Source: Oceanobacillus senegalensis
GTDB taxonomy: Bacteria; Bacillota; Bacilli; Bacillales; Amphibacillaceae
Assembly (NCBI RefSeq): GCF_900176885.1
Contig: NZ_LT839648.1
Span: forward strand, 3,126,498-3,190,497
Length of the DNA stretch: 64,000 nt
Direction of reading: 5' to 3'
The notes under the pieces were generated by a model. That model searched no databases. It saw only the letters and a program-made list of their open reading frames with translations, and was not told the origin of the DNA. A program made the position numbers and the translations under genes. Shown here piece by piece: positions 1 to 9,115 of this stretch. Each line of letters opens with the position of its first letter. The stretch's first letter is position 1.

Positions 1-512
1 TCTAAATAACCAATTGTAGAAACAATAGCGGATTCTTTTGTTAATGTAATGAACTCATTCATTAAAGCAGGTAATATATTTTTAATTGCTTGCGGTAAAA
101 TGATATTTAACATCATAGGTCGGTAGGGAACACCTAAGGCTTCTGCAGCCTCTGTTTGGCCCTTATCAACTGCCATAATACCAGCACGAATAATTTCCGA
201 TACATATGCTGCTGAGTTTAAACCAAATGCTAATATAGCGGATAAAAATGCTGGGATATCATATCCGGTAAGTTGTGGAACTGCAAAATAAATAATCATT
301 AATTGCAGAATAAGGGGAGTTCCACGGAAGATGGATGTATATGCGTTAGCAAGTCCTTTCAAGAAAGGAGCATTTGTAATTTTACATAACGCCAATAGCG
401 TACCTAATACAAGTCCTATTAAAATAGAAACGATAACAAATTCTAATGTTGCCCATATTCCCTCTAAGATAAAAGGAATATAAGGCACGATTTGGCTAAA
501 ATCCAAATTCAT
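1..512 (-). CDS. Amino-acid ABC transporter permease (3' part outside window)
   Basis: Inner-membrane subunit of a polar amino-acid (HisM/GlnP family) importer. It starts at an ATG (510-512) reading MNLDFSQIVPYIPFILEG and stays open for about 170 residues to the left edge, so the C-terminus is missing. The visible end reads MNEFITLTKESAIVSTIGYL, which matches the conserved EAA-loop region of this permease family. It lies 21 bp downstream of the binding-protein gene on the same strand, so the two are one operon; the ATPase gene is probably beyond the left edge. Substrate cannot be fixed from sequence. Confidence 0.9.
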   Translation of the reverse strand, partial: MNLDFSQIVPYIPFILEGIWATLEFVIVSILIGLVLGTLLALCKITNAPFLKGLANAYTSIFRGTPLILQLMIIYFAVPQLTGYDIPAFLSAILAFGLNSAAYVSEIIRAGIMAVDKGQTEAAEALGVPYRPMMLNIILPQAIKNILPALMNEFITLTKESAIVSTIGYL

Positions 513-533
513 GCCCTAACACCTCATTTCTGT

Positions 534-1355
534 TTATTGTTTATCTAGCTGCCACTTTTCTTCTAATTCTTTCACTGTACCATTATCAATTAATGTCTCT
601 AATGCGGTATTAATTTCTTCTTGAAGTTCACTATCTTTAGGAAATGCAATCGCCATTCCTGGTGAGCTTGATGTTGGATCATCAAACCCTTCTAATCCTT
701 GCTCTTCAATAAAACCTTCTGCAACGGTCTTATCCATGTAACCTACATCTACACGATTAGAGTTTAACTCTTGGATAATCAATCCGGCTTTGTCAATTTT
801 CTTCACTTCAAATCCATATTCCTTACTTAATTCATCCGCACCTTCCTCTTGGATAGTACCTAGCTGAACGCCAACTACCTTTCCTTCTAAATCTTCCAGG
901 GAGTTAATATCTGAATCTGGCTTTGTTACAAACATTTCTCCAGAACGGTGATATTCTACTGAAAAGTCAACATTTTGTCTACGTTCCTCGGTTGCACTCA
1001 TACCAGACATAACCATATCCACTCGTCCAGATTGTAATGCACCGATTAATCCGTCAAAATTCATGTCCTCAATCTCTAATTCATAACCAAGCTCATCAGC
1101 GATAGCTTTGGCTAAGTCAATATCAAATCCTTCAAAATTACCTTCTATATCAAATGATTCGAAAGGAGGAAAGTCTGCTGATGTCCCCATTTTTAATACT
1201 TCTTTTTCCGCTTTTGCCTCGGTTGATTCCTCTGTTCCTTGTGCAGTATCTTCTACATTGTTATCCGTCTCATTTTCCGTTCCTGTTGATCCACAAGCTG
1301 CAAGTATTGCAATAAATAATGTTACAAATAATAATTTTGTGATAGACTTTTTCAT
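534..1355 (-). CDS. Amino-acid ABC transporter substrate-binding lipoprotein
   Basis: Extracytoplasmic receptor of the importer whose permease follows. The N-terminus MKKSITKLLFVTLFIAILAAC is a signal peptide with lipobox LAAC, so it is lipid-anchored. An acidic, Thr-rich linker follows, then the SBP_bac_3 fold, opening with LKMGTSADFPPFESFD and including DGLIGALQSGRVDMVMSGMSATEERRQ. About 273 residues, normal for the family. I chose the ATG at 1355 rather than upstream ATGs because a GAGGAG site sits about 7 bases before it and overlaps those codons. The neighbouring M20 amidohydrolase suggests the imported compound may be an N-acylated or amide-linked amino acid; that is inference. Confidence 0.9.
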   Translation of the reverse strand: MKKSITKLLFVTLFIAILAACGSTGTENETDNNVEDTAQGTEESTEAKAEKEVLKMGTSADFPPFESFDIEGNFEGFDIDLAKAIADELGYELEIEDMNFDGLIGALQSGRVDMVMSGMSATEERRQNVDFSVEYHRSGEMFVTKPDSDINSLEDLEGKVVGVQLGTIQEEGADELSKEYGFEVKKIDKAGLIIQELNSNRVDVGYMDKTVAEGFIEEQGLEGFDDPTSSSPGMAIAFPKDSELQEEINTALETLIDNGTVKELEEKWQLDKQ

Positions 1356-1391
1356 GCTCATTCTCCTCATTTTTATTTTTAATTAAATAGA

Positions 1392-2564
1392 TTAAACGTT
1401 TGTTTGACTGTTTTTATTAAACTCATTTTTTATTTTCTTTAACAATTCCTCGTCTACAATAACATCAAAGCCAGTTTGCGCTAATGCTAGAACGCCACTT
1501 ACTAGTGTTTCACAACCATCCTCAGAAACGGTCTTATCAGCAAACTCTGTTGTATGATGTACAAGACCTGGTTTATTTAAACCTATGTATGGGTGAATAG
1601 CTGGTACAACATGGCTAACATTTCCCATATCAATGGATCCAGTACCTTGTTTAGGTGGCTGTATTTCATGATGATATGTTTGCCTAATATTCTTATCAAA
1701 AGCATTAGATAATGTTTGATTTGTAATCATGTCATCGTAGCTTAATTCATAATTCGAAATTTCTAGGGATGCACCAGTCATAAGAGCTGCACCTTCTGCA
1801 ATATTTTTAACTTGTTCTACTACCTCATTTAAATAATTTCTATCCTTCGCACGAATGTAAAATTGGGCAACTGCATAATCTGGTACAACATTTGCTGCTT
1901 GTCCACCTTCTGAAATGACCCCATGGATTCGAACATCTGACGTTACATGCTGTCTTAATGCGTTAATGCCATTAAATAATTGAATCACACTGTCTAGTGC
2001 ATTAATTCCTTTTTCCGGAGATGCTGCGGCATGGGCTGACTTTCCCTTGAATGCATATTGAATCGCATCCATTGCAAGGGAATCTCCACTTTCATAAGAC
2101 TGATCACTTGGGTGAAGAATCATGGCGACATCTATATCGTCGAAAATTCCTTGTTCACTCATCGGAACCTTTGCCCCATTTGTTTCTTCTGCCGGTGTTC
2201 CTAATACTACTACATTTCCACCCGTTTCATGAACTACTTTACTAAGCGCGACACCTGCACCAACACTCATGGTTCCTATCAAATTATGACCACAGCCATG
2301 CCCAACACCCGGTAGAGCGTCATACTCTGCTAAATAAGCAATAGTTGGTCCAGGTTTCTCACTTTTATATACAGCTTTAAATGCTGTTGGTCGATTTACC
2401 TTTCCCGTTTCAACTTTAAAATCATGTTCCATAAGAAAATGAGTTAAAAGTTTCATAGATTCGAATTCCTTGTCACCTAGTTCGGGATTTTCATACAGTT
2501 GATTATTCATTTTCCAAAGTTTATCTTGAATCCCCTTAACTGTTACACTCAATTGTTCTTTCAC
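1392..2564 (-). CDS. M20 family amidohydrolase/peptidase
   Basis: Zinc-dependent amidohydrolase of the M20D group (AbgB/YxeP-like), cytoplasmic. Visible metal-site motifs are GHGCGHNLIG and the catalytic pair in LGTPAEETNGAKVPM; the dimerisation segment carries KGKSAHAAASPEKG. Around 390 residues, usual length. The chosen start is a GTG at 2564 with AAGGTGG nine bases upstream, since the in-frame ATG 42 bases earlier has no ribosome site. It is first in an operon with the amino-acid binding protein and permease, so the importer probably feeds this enzyme a substrate such as an acylated amino acid, dipeptide or aminobenzoyl-glutamate. Exact substrate unknown. Confidence 0.88.
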   Translation of the reverse strand: MKEQLSVTVKGIQDKLWKMNNQLYENPELGDKEFESMKLLTHFLMEHDFKVETGKVNRPTAFKAVYKSEKPGPTIAYLAEYDALPGVGHGCGHNLIGTMSVGAGVALSKVVHETGGNVVVLGTPAEETNGAKVPMSEQGIFDDIDVAMILHPSDQSYESGDSLAMDAIQYAFKGKSAHAAASPEKGINALDSVIQLFNGINALRQHVTSDVRIHGVISEGGQAANVVPDYAVAQFYIRAKDRNYLNEVVEQVKNIAEGAALMTGASLEISNYELSYDDMITNQTLSNAFDKNIRQTYHHEIQPPKQGTGSIDMGNVSHVVPAIHPYIGLNKPGLVHHTTEFADKTVSEDGCETLVSGVLALAQTGFDVIVDEELLKKIKNEFNKNSQTNV

Positions 2565-2633
2565 GATGTTCCGCCACCTTAATAGTGTATATTTATAAAT
2601 TTTCATGCATATTTATTAGTTATCTATGTATAA

Positions 2634-2662
2634 TTTATACCATGTTATTAGAAATTGTGCAA
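2634..2662 (-). promoter_or_regulatory. SigA-type promoter of the amidohydrolase-ABC operon
   Basis: On the minus strand TTGCAC (2657-2662) and TATAAA (2634-2639) are separated by exactly 17 bases. Transcription would start near 2627, about 60 bases before the GTG start. Confidence 0.6.
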
Positions 2663-2843
2663 TAGATTTTTCATACTTTAGTACGGTTTTTTAAGTGGTG
2701 GAATTATTTATGATTACAAAGATTGTTTTCTAAATGATTGTTGCTTATGCACAAAATAGAAAAAATGTATAGGAAGCTTCAGACTCGCGCTTTTTCCACA
2801 GGACAAGGAAGTTACTGTTCATTTTCTGCAGCCAGACCAAACA

Positions 2844-2897
2844 AATAAAAAACTGCACCCCCAATTGTAATTAACTTGAACAATTGAGATGCAGTTT
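2844..2897 (-). terminator. Terminator of proS
   Basis: On the minus strand the arms AAACTGCA and TGCAGTTT, plus inner CAATTGT/ACAATTG, form a long hairpin followed directly by TTTTTTATTT. Confidence 0.8.
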
Positions 2898-2979
2898 AAG
2901 ATACCATTTTCATAAGATGGTTAAAGCTTCTTAAGATATTCTTCTGTATTCGTTATCGGATTACCTTTTTACTTTTTTA

Positions 2980-4419
2980 TTAGTAGGCTTTTGCCCAGTA
3001 AACCAATTCTTTTGCCTCTTTACCACAGCATACACATGTATCCGCTACTATTTCTTGTTCGAATGGGATGCAGCGAGATGTTGCAGTTGTTTCTTCCTTA
3101 ATTTTTTCTTCACAAGCTGTGTCACCACACCACATAGCTTTGATGTATCCGCCTTTTTCTTCAAGTGTTTGCTTGAACTCATCCATATTTGTTGCTATAA
3201 ATGTCATTTCATTACGATGTTCTAATGCTTTATTGTATAGATTAGTTTGAACTTCTTCTAATAATTCAGGTAAACGTTCCTCTAGTCCACGGAGGGCAAC
3301 AAATTCCTTCTCACCAGTGTCACGACGAACTAAGACAACTTGCTCTTTCTCAATATCTTTTGGTCCCATTTCAATTCGAACTGGGATACCTTTCATTTCA
3401 TATTCATTAAATTTCCATCCTGGCATTTTATCGCTTGCATCAATGTCAACACGTACTATACCTTTTAATTGATCTCGTAATGCATAGGCTTTGTCCAAAA
3501 CGCCTTCTTTATGTTGGGCAATTGGTACAATCATAGCTTGAGTTGGTGCAATACGTGGAGGAACAACTAAACCTCGATTATCGCCATGCACCATGATGAG
3601 TGCACCCATAATACGAGTAGAAAGTCCCCATGATGTTTGATGTACATACTGACTTTCACCATTCTCATCTAAATACGTAATATCAAATGCTTCAGCAAAT
3701 CCAGATCCAAAATGGTGAGATGTAGCTGATTGCAATGCTTTCCCATCATGCATCAAACTTTCAATCGTTAAGGTATATTTAGCTCCAGCGAATTTTTCCT
3801 TTTCTGTTTTTCTTCCACTTATTACAGGAATAGCTAAATATTCCTCAACAAGATTAGCATATACCCCTAACATTCTATCCGTTTCATTCGATGCATCTTC
3901 ATCTGTTGCATGTGCGGTATGCCCTTCTTGCCAATGGAATTCAGATGAACGCAAGAATGGACGGGTTGTCTTTTCCCAACGAACAACATTCGCCCATTGG
4001 TTATAAAGCATAGGGAGATCACGATAAGAATGGATGTTTTTGGAATAATAATCACAGAAAAGCACTTCTGATGTTGGACGGAATGCTAAGCGTTCTTGAA
4101 GCTCTTCTTCCCCGCCATGTGTAATCCATGCAACTTCTGGAGCAAATCCTTCTACATGGTCTTTTTCTTTTTGTAAGAAGCTTTCTGGGATAAACACTGG
4201 AAAAGCCACATTGGAATGACCCGTGTCTTTTATTTTTTTATCTAATTGCTCTTTTATATTTTCCCAAATGGCATATCCATATGGTTTAATAATCATCGTT
4301 CCACGAACCAAACCATAATCAACTAATTCCGCTTGTTTGACAACATCTGTGTACCACTGTGCAAAATCATCTTCCATAGCAGTGATCTTTTCTACAAACT
4401 GTTTATTTTTCTTTCCCAA
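2980..4419 (-). CDS. proS: Prolyl-tRNA synthetase, short (type 3, eukaryotic/archaeal-like)
   Basis: Charges tRNA-Pro in the cytoplasm. 479 residues, which is the short form lacking the inserted editing domain of the usual roughly 565-residue bacterial enzyme. Class II motif 2 is in [21 protein letters not shown] and motif 3 in [17 protein letters not shown]. The C-terminal extension ends in AKAY and carries paired cysteines ([10 protein letters not shown] and [12 protein letters not shown]), typical of the zinc-bearing tail of this type. Start is a TTG at 4419 behind AGAGGTG; an upstream ATG extension has no ribosome site and would run into the T-box. Expression is controlled by the T-box leader upstream. 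Confidence 0.93.
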   Translation of the reverse strand: MGKKNKQFVEKITAMEDDFAQWYTDVVKQAELVDYGLVRGTMIIKPYGYAIWENIKEQLDKKIKDTGHSNVAFPVFIPESFLQKEKDHVEGFAPEVAWITHGGEEELQERLAFRPTSEVLFCDYYSKNIHSYRDLPMLYNQWANVVRWEKTTRPFLRSSEFHWQEGHTAHATDEDASNETDRMLGVYANLVEEYLAIPVISGRKTEKEKFAGAKYTLTIESLMHDGKALQSATSHHFGSGFAEAFDITYLDENGESQYVHQTSWGLSTRIMGALIMVHGDNRGLVVPPRIAPTQAMIVPIAQHKEGVLDKAYALRDQLKGIVRVDIDASDKMPGWKFNEYEMKGIPVRIEMGPKDIEKEQVVLVRRDTGEKEFVALRGLEERLPELLEEVQTNLYNKALEHRNEMTFIATNMDEFKQTLEEKGGYIKAMWCGDTACEEKIKEETTATSRCIPFEQEIVADTCVCCGKEAKELVYWAKAY

Positions 4420-4504
4420 AATAGACACCTCTTTATATAACAATTTATTAATTTTTATCTTTGACAACATAAACGCAACTGTAATATACCCTGTATTGAG
4501 CTTT

Positions 4505-4745
4505 TCTGTGCATAAAAAAATCCTCCATCCAAGAAAGGGACCGAGGTTTGGCGTTACCACCCTTGTTTGCAAGAAAACTGTATTTCTTACACTCTCTAAT
4601 TAATAACGGTTATGAACCGCGCCCATCTTACAGCTATAAATGGCTAAACCCTAATAGCTTATCCGATGGCGAACTCTTGAGGCAGGTTCTAACTTGCGTC
4701 TTTGGAAATTCACAGCGCCATTTCCTCTCTTAAAAAGACTAACAA
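4505..4745 (-). promoter_or_regulatory. T-box leader upstream of proS
   Basis: On the minus strand the conserved T-box segment AAGGGTGGTAACGCC is at about 4545-4559, preceded by a stem III hairpin (arms GTAAGAAA and TTTCTTGC) and followed by a terminator whose arms CCTC..TCC and GGA..GAGG precede seven Ts. The UGGU in the T-box suits a tRNA acceptor ending ACCA. Uncharged tRNA-Pro would favour readthrough into proS. The T-box core deviates from GGTGGTACCGCG. I could not place the proline specifier codon with certainty in stem I. Confidence 0.82.
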
Positions 4746-4751
4746 ATTATA
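4746..4751 (-). promoter_or_regulatory. -10 element of the proS T-box transcript
   Basis: Perfect TATAAT on the minus strand just upstream of the leader; the matching -35 is weak, so the promoter call rests mainly on position and the -10. Confidence 0.45.
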
Positions 4752-4937
4752 CTAATCCTCTTCCACGTTTCGTATATAATGAATATAGACTATATATTAT
4801 ATGGATGAAAATAGAAAGTCAAGCTATTGGCTAGATAAGCCATCATATGTAATGAAAAGATTTATCATACTGAAGTAAATAAACTTTTTTTCTCCAAAAG
4901 GGGCGGAGAACAGCCAATGAAGCTGATCTCCCATTTA

Positions 4938-6401
4938 TTAAAACGGAAATTCACGATATTCTTCTTGTACAGAAATCCATTTTAATTTCGTAAATTCATC
5001 AATGACCCAAGGGTTTCCAAATCTCCCCATTCCACTTTGCTTATTACCTCCAAATGGAATATTTGCAGCATCATTAACGGTCTGGTCATTTATATGTGTC
5101 ATTCCACTATCAATTTTCAAACCATATGCTTCCCCTTTTTTAAGGTCTGAAGTAAAAATCGATGATGTAAGTCCATATTTCGTATCATTTGCCATTTCAA
5201 TGGCATGGTCGTCTGAATCTGCTTTTATGATAGAGACAACTGGAGAGAATAATTCACTTTGGGCGATTTCCTCTGAGTTATCTACATCCACAAAAACGTG
5301 CGGCGTTATGACATTACCTTCTCTTTTTCCTTTAAGCCCAAGCTTTACACCATTTTTCTCAGCCTTTTCGATAAGTCCCATTACCTTTTCTACTTGTCCT
5401 TCATTAATAAGTGGCCCAATAACTGTTTCTGGTTTTGTTTGATCTCCATAAGGTAACTTAGACGCATGTTCTATGAATTTTTCTGTAAATTCATCATATA
5501 AATCTTTGTGTACAATGATTCGGTTCACACACATACAAATTTGTCCTTGATGCATAAATTTTCCAAATACAGCTGCTTCTACTGCCTTATCCACTTTTGC
5601 ATCTTGAAGAACAATAAAAGGATTATTTCCTCCAAGTTCCAGTGCAACTCGTTTTAAATTCTCCCCCGCTACTTTTCCAATGTGTTTTCCAAATCCTGTA
5701 GAACCGGTGAAAGCTACTAATTGTATAACTGGATTTTCTAACATTTCGTCTCCAATTTCCTCTGGGGTGGTAAAGATGGATTGAAACACACCACCAGGTA
5801 GTCCTGCGTAATCAAAAGCCCTTGCAATAATAGAACCACCTGTTAAACCTACCTGTAAATCAGCTTTATGAACTACCGTATTTCCTAAAGCAAGTGCAGG
5901 GGCAATGGAACGCATAGATAAATTCATTGGAAAATTAAAAGGCGAAATAGAAGAGATGACACCAAGTGGCTGACGATAGATTTTATTTCTTTTTCCATCA
6001 ATTGTCGCATGAACTTCTTTTACCTCATCGATCGCATCCATATAATTGAAAGTTTCCTTTAATACATCAATTGTAAGATTTAACTCTAATTCCGCCTTCA
6101 GAAGCGTTCCACCGGTCTCCCTACTGACAATTGGAATGATTTCATCACGGTTGTTTTGTAAAAATTCCGCTACTTTTTGGAAAATTCCTCTTCTTTCGTT
6201 CACCGAGGTATGAGCCCATTCCTTCTGCCTTTCTTCTGCGGTTTTATAAGCATCTTTCAATTGTTTTAGTGAAGCTAATCCAACCGTTGTAATGACGGAG
6301 TGATCGTACGGATTGACAATATCCTCCTTACGCCCCGTATCCCCATCAACCCATTTACCGTCTAAATAACTTTTGCTGTACTTTTCCGTAAAATTTTCCA
6401 T
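4938..6401 (-). CDS. NAD(P)-dependent aldehyde dehydrogenase
   Basis: Oxidises an aldehyde to the acid in the cytoplasm. 487 residues with the full ALDH set: SPFNFPMNLSMR (cofactor site), VAFTGSTGFGKHIG, the general-base glutamate in ALELGGNNPFIV, the nucleophilic cysteine in GQICMC, and NDQTVNDAANIPFGGNKQSGMGR near the end. The sequence resembles the Bacillus YfmT/benzaldehyde dehydrogenase branch, suggesting aromatic aldehydes, but substrate class is inference. Start is the ATG at 6401 with GAGGTG eight bases upstream. It looks monocistronic: the pncA terminator lies upstream and proS is separated by its own leader. Confidence 0.9.
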   Translation of the reverse strand: MENFTEKYSKSYLDGKWVDGDTGRKEDIVNPYDHSVITTVGLASLKQLKDAYKTAEERQKEWAHTSVNERRGIFQKVAEFLQNNRDEIIPIVSRETGGTLLKAELELNLTIDVLKETFNYMDAIDEVKEVHATIDGKRNKIYRQPLGVISSISPFNFPMNLSMRSIAPALALGNTVVHKADLQVGLTGGSIIARAFDYAGLPGGVFQSIFTTPEEIGDEMLENPVIQLVAFTGSTGFGKHIGKVAGENLKRVALELGGNNPFIVLQDAKVDKAVEAAVFGKFMHQGQICMCVNRIIVHKDLYDEFTEKFIEHASKLPYGDQTKPETVIGPLINEGQVEKVMGLIEKAEKNGVKLGLKGKREGNVITPHVFVDVDNSEEIAQSELFSPVVSIIKADSDDHAIEMANDTKYGLTSSIFTSDLKKGEAYGLKIDSGMTHINDQTVNDAANIPFGGNKQSGMGRFGNPWVIDEFTKLKWISVQEEYREFPF

Positions 6402-6478
6402 TATCAATACACCTCAGCTTAGATATTCATTTAGACTTATCTTTACCCTTCACTGTAAATACATGCATAAAGGAAAAA

Positions 6479-6502
6479 CGAATAAGAAATATTTCTTATT
6501 CG
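6479..6502 (-). terminator. Terminator of pdxK-pncA (24-bp perfect palindrome)
   Basis: A perfect 24-bp palindrome, arms CGAATAAGAAAT and ATTTCTTATTCG, followed on the minus strand by TTTTTCCTTT. It fits a rho-independent terminator for the upstream pncA gene, although the stem is AT-rich; an operator for the aldehyde dehydrogenase gene is an alternative. Confidence 0.6.
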
Positions 6503-6554
6503 CTTTGATATTCCTTCCCTTATCAGGGGCAGTAATACCCCATTGATTGAAGAC

Positions 6555-7106
6555 TCACTTTATTTCTGCTCCCAATGTATCTTTAAAGTGCCCGATTGCC
6601 CATTCGTGTCCCACTTGATTAAAGCTTGCAACAGCATCTTTATGGACAACAATGCTAAACCCCTTGTTATAGGCATCGACTGCGGTGTGTAGAACGCAAA
6701 TATCCGTACAAACTCCAACTATGTGAACTTCCTCAATACCACGTTCACGTAATTTTATTTCCAAATCCGTCCCAGCAAATGCACTATAACGTGTTTTATC
6801 ATAGAAATAAACATTTTCTTTATATTTGTTCTCTTCATAAACTTGTGCAAGTTTTCCATACAAATCACGGCCAGACGTTCCAATTATATTATGTGGTGGA
6901 AATAACTTGGATTCAGGGTGAAGCTTATCTCCCTCTTGATGGGCATCAATTGCAAAAACAACATAATCACCAGCACTAATAAATTCCTTAGTCATACTAA
7001 CTACTTTTTCTTCAATAGCCTGTCCTGGTTCTCCGCAGGTAAGAGCACCATCTTTTGCAACAAAATCAACCGTATAATCCACGTTAATCAATGCACGTTT
7101 TGTCAT
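6555..7106 (-). CDS. pncA: Nicotinamidase (isochorismatase-like cysteine hydrolase)
   Basis: Deamidates nicotinamide to nicotinate for NAD salvage; cytoplasmic. 183 residues, the same length as Bacillus subtilis PncA (YueJ), with matching landmarks INVDYTVDFV (catalytic Asp), LTCGEPG, DAHQEGDKLHPESKLFPPHN (metal-binding Asp/His), KTRYSAFAGTDLE (catalytic Lys) and GVCTDICVLHTA (nucleophilic Cys). Start is the ATG at 7106 with GGGAGAGGG just upstream; five extra residues before it would overlap that site. It lies 18 bp behind pdxK, so the two cofactor-salvage genes form an operon ended by the palindrome at 6479. Confidence 0.93.
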   Translation of the reverse strand: MTKRALINVDYTVDFVAKDGALTCGEPGQAIEEKVVSMTKEFISAGDYVVFAIDAHQEGDKLHPESKLFPPHNIIGTSGRDLYGKLAQVYEENKYKENVYFYDKTRYSAFAGTDLEIKLRERGIEEVHIVGVCTDICVLHTAVDAYNKGFSIVVHKDAVASFNQVGHEWAIGHFKDTLGAEIK

Positions 7107-7124
7107 TTCCCTCTCCCCCATTAT

Positions 7125-7955
7125 CTAATTTGTTTCTATTTTAATAGTAAAGGCCTCACCGTATTTACGTTCTGCTGCATGATAGGTTGGACCTACCATT
7201 TCAGTATAAGAAAAACCATGTTCTATCGCAGTCGTTACATAACCTTTTGCTTTTCCAACCGCTTCGTTAATTGGTAAACCTTTTGCCATATATGCTGCAA
7301 TGGCTGCAGAATAAGAGCAACCAGCCCCACTTGTATTGACTGTATCAATCCGTGGTGCTTCATACGTAGTAATGGTATCCCCATCATATAATACGTCAAT
7401 TGCCGGTCCTTCTAATCTTCCACCTTTTACAAGCACATTGTCTGCCCCTAATTTATGTAAATCAACGGCTGCCTCTTTCAAATCTGATACACTATTTAAT
7501 GGCCTATCATCCAATAAAACAGCCGCTTCCGGAACATTCGGTGTAATAATCGATGCAAGTGGAATGAGTTGGTCTTTCATTGCTTCTATCGCATCATCCT
7601 CTAATAGTTTAGAATCTAACTTTCCAACCATGACAGGATCCACCACTATTTTTTCTATTTCTGTTTCTTTCATCAATCTAGCTACAGTTTCGATAACTTC
7701 TTTGGAAAATAGCATTCCTGTTTTCAACCCATCCATGCCTACTTGCTCGATTGCAGTAGCAAATTGCGCTTCAATAGCCTCAATGGATATAGGATGGACA
7801 TTTTTATTTGTTTTTGGATGCCTTCCAACAATAGCTGTAACCGTACTCATTCCGTAAACATCTAGTTCCTGAAAAGTCTTTAAATCCGCTTGAATCCCTG
7901 CACTACCTCCTGCAGCTGACCCAGCTATAGTCATTACCCTTGATGGATATTCCAT
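7125..7955 (-). CDS. pdxK: Pyridoxine/pyridoxal kinase
   Basis: Phosphorylates B6 vitamers in salvage. 276 residues of the ribokinase/ThiD-like fold, closest in arrangement to Bacillus PdxK: MTIAGSAAGGSAGIQADLKTF at the start, VVDPVMVGK, ITPNVPEAAVLL, and the anion-hole/catalytic-base segment DTVNTSGAGCSYSAAIAAYMAKG. A hydroxymethylpyrimidine kinase (ThiD) is the alternative, but the GAGC motif and pairing with pncA favour PdxK. Start ATG at 7955 has GGAGGT twelve bases upstream. First gene of the pdxK-pncA pair. Confidence 0.87.
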   Translation of the reverse strand: MEYPSRVMTIAGSAAGGSAGIQADLKTFQELDVYGMSTVTAIVGRHPKTNKNVHPISIEAIEAQFATAIEQVGMDGLKTGMLFSKEVIETVARLMKETEIEKIVVDPVMVGKLDSKLLEDDAIEAMKDQLIPLASIITPNVPEAAVLLDDRPLNSVSDLKEAAVDLHKLGADNVLVKGGRLEGPAIDVLYDGDTITTYEAPRIDTVNTSGAGCSYSAAIAAYMAKGLPINEAVGKAKGYVTTAIEHGFSYTEMVGPTYHAAERKYGEAFTIKIETN

Positions 7956-7975
7956 AATATAAAGTTAACCTCCTT

Positions 7976-8461
7976 TTAAAATATAACAACGACAAAAAAC
8001 CAAATAATCATAATCAACTGGATAAGAATCTTTGCCACTGATCCTCCAAGGAATCCGAATAACGAACCAATCGATGCACGCGCCGCTTCATGTGGTGGCC
8101 TCTTTTGTATCAATTCTATAATAAAAACGGTGATAAATGGAACGATAATGATTCCAAATGGAGGAATGATAAATGAGCCGACAATGACTGCAACAGCAGC
8201 CCCTCGTTCTCCCCATTTACTTCCACCATATTTTTTCACAAAATAACTATTCGCTAGTATATCTGCAACAAACAAGAAAGCAGTAAAAACGACCATCACA
8301 ATCCAAAATAGAGCAGTTAATTCATTGGGGTTAATAAAAAACTGATAAAGCAAGAACCCAACCCAAATAACTAAAACGGATGGTACGATTGGATAAATAA
8401 TCCCAACAAAGCTCAATACAAATAAGGCGATAATAACAATCCAAATCATAAAATCTAACAC
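7976..8461 (-). CDS. DUF456 membrane protein (YqgC-like)
   Basis: 161-residue integral membrane protein of the DUF456 family, function unknown. Several hydrophobic segments are visible (roughly 3-30, 45-70, 85-120, 135-160). Glycine-rich stretches such as KKYGGSKWGERGAAVAVIVGSFIIPPFG and GSLFGFLGGSVAK are typical of the family. It lies 15 bp downstream of the PlsY-like gene and 20 bp upstream of pdxK on the same strand, so all four genes from 9100 to 6555 may be cotranscribed. Confidence 0.8.
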   Translation of the reverse strand: MLDFMIWIVIIALFVLSFVGIIYPIVPSVLVIWVGFLLYQFFINPNELTALFWIVMVVFTAFLFVADILANSYFVKKYGGSKWGERGAAVAVIVGSFIIPPFGIIIVPFITVFIIELIQKRPPHEAARASIGSLFGFLGGSVAKILIQLIMIIWFFVVVIF

Positions 8462-8476
8462 CTAATCTACCTCCTA

Positions 8477-9100
8477 TTAGGAAATTTTCTTTTTATACAT
8501 ACTAGAAAGTTTTGTTTCTTCCTTTTTAATTATACGTTTATAGTTTTCCATATGTTTCAAAATACTTAACATAGAAAGTAAAATAACTACCAGGGTCGGA
8601 TCGATTCCAAAGAAAAGGAATGTGGTGATAAGGAAAGAAAAATACATAAACAGTACACCAATAACCAAATAGTCCGTTGCAAGAGTAAAAATGAATAATA
8701 CCCCTATTCCTATAACAGCAACTTTCCAATCAATAACTAACAAAGCTCCGACTAAAGAAGCTGTCCCTTTACCACCATTAAATTTCATGGTAACTGGATA
8801 ATTATGACCAATAATAACAAAGAATGCGGTGGTATATACTAAGAGGGTCTGCATATCTCCATAAATTCCATTTTCACTTACGACATACAACACCAACAGA
8901 ATGGCAAATGTTGCTTTAAAAATATCAATAAAAGCAACTAAGACCCCATATTTCCAACCTAGGAGAATGGTTGTATTAGATGCCCCTGCATTCTTTACTC
9001 CAGAATTTTTTATATCTATACTTTTCCATTTACCAACTAACTGTGAGCCATGTAAACAACCAAATAAGTAACCTATCATACTAACCATTAAAAAATACAT
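8477..9100 (-). CDS. PlsY-like glycerol-3-phosphate acyltransferase, divergent
   Basis: 207-residue polytopic membrane protein. PlsY transfers acyl groups from acyl phosphate to glycerol-3-phosphate, the first step of phospholipid synthesis. The second family motif is clear (GHNYPVTMKFNGGKGTAS); the first, normally GSGNxGATN, is changed to SGVKNAGASN, so this may be a paralogue rather than the main enzyme. Start is the ATG at 9100, seven bases after AGGGGG. A longer reading frame upstream runs into the repeat at 9116 and is not real. Its whole upstream region is that repeat, which must supply or carry its promoter. Confidence 0.75.
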   Translation of the reverse strand: MYFLMVSMIGYLFGCLHGSQLVGKWKSIDIKNSGVKNAGASNTTILLGWKYGVLVAFIDIFKATFAILLVLYVVSENGIYGDMQTLLVYTTAFFVIIGHNYPVTMKFNGGKGTASLVGALLVIDWKVAVIGIGVLFIFTLATDYLVIGVLFMYFSFLITTFLFFGIDPTLVVILLSMLSILKHMENYKRIIKKEETKLSSMYKKKIS

Positions 9101-9115
9101 TCCCATTCCCCCTAT

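Larger units (their letters stand above)
2565..2979. other. Intergenic region between proS and the amidohydrolase operon
   Basis: 415 bp without a gene. It holds the amidohydrolase promoter (2634-2662), the proS terminator (2844-2897), and at about 2770-2830 a weak remnant of the window's intergenic repeat (blocks such as CAGGACAAGGAA and TTCTGCA in the same order as in the full copies). Nothing else is recognisable. Confidence 0.5.
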
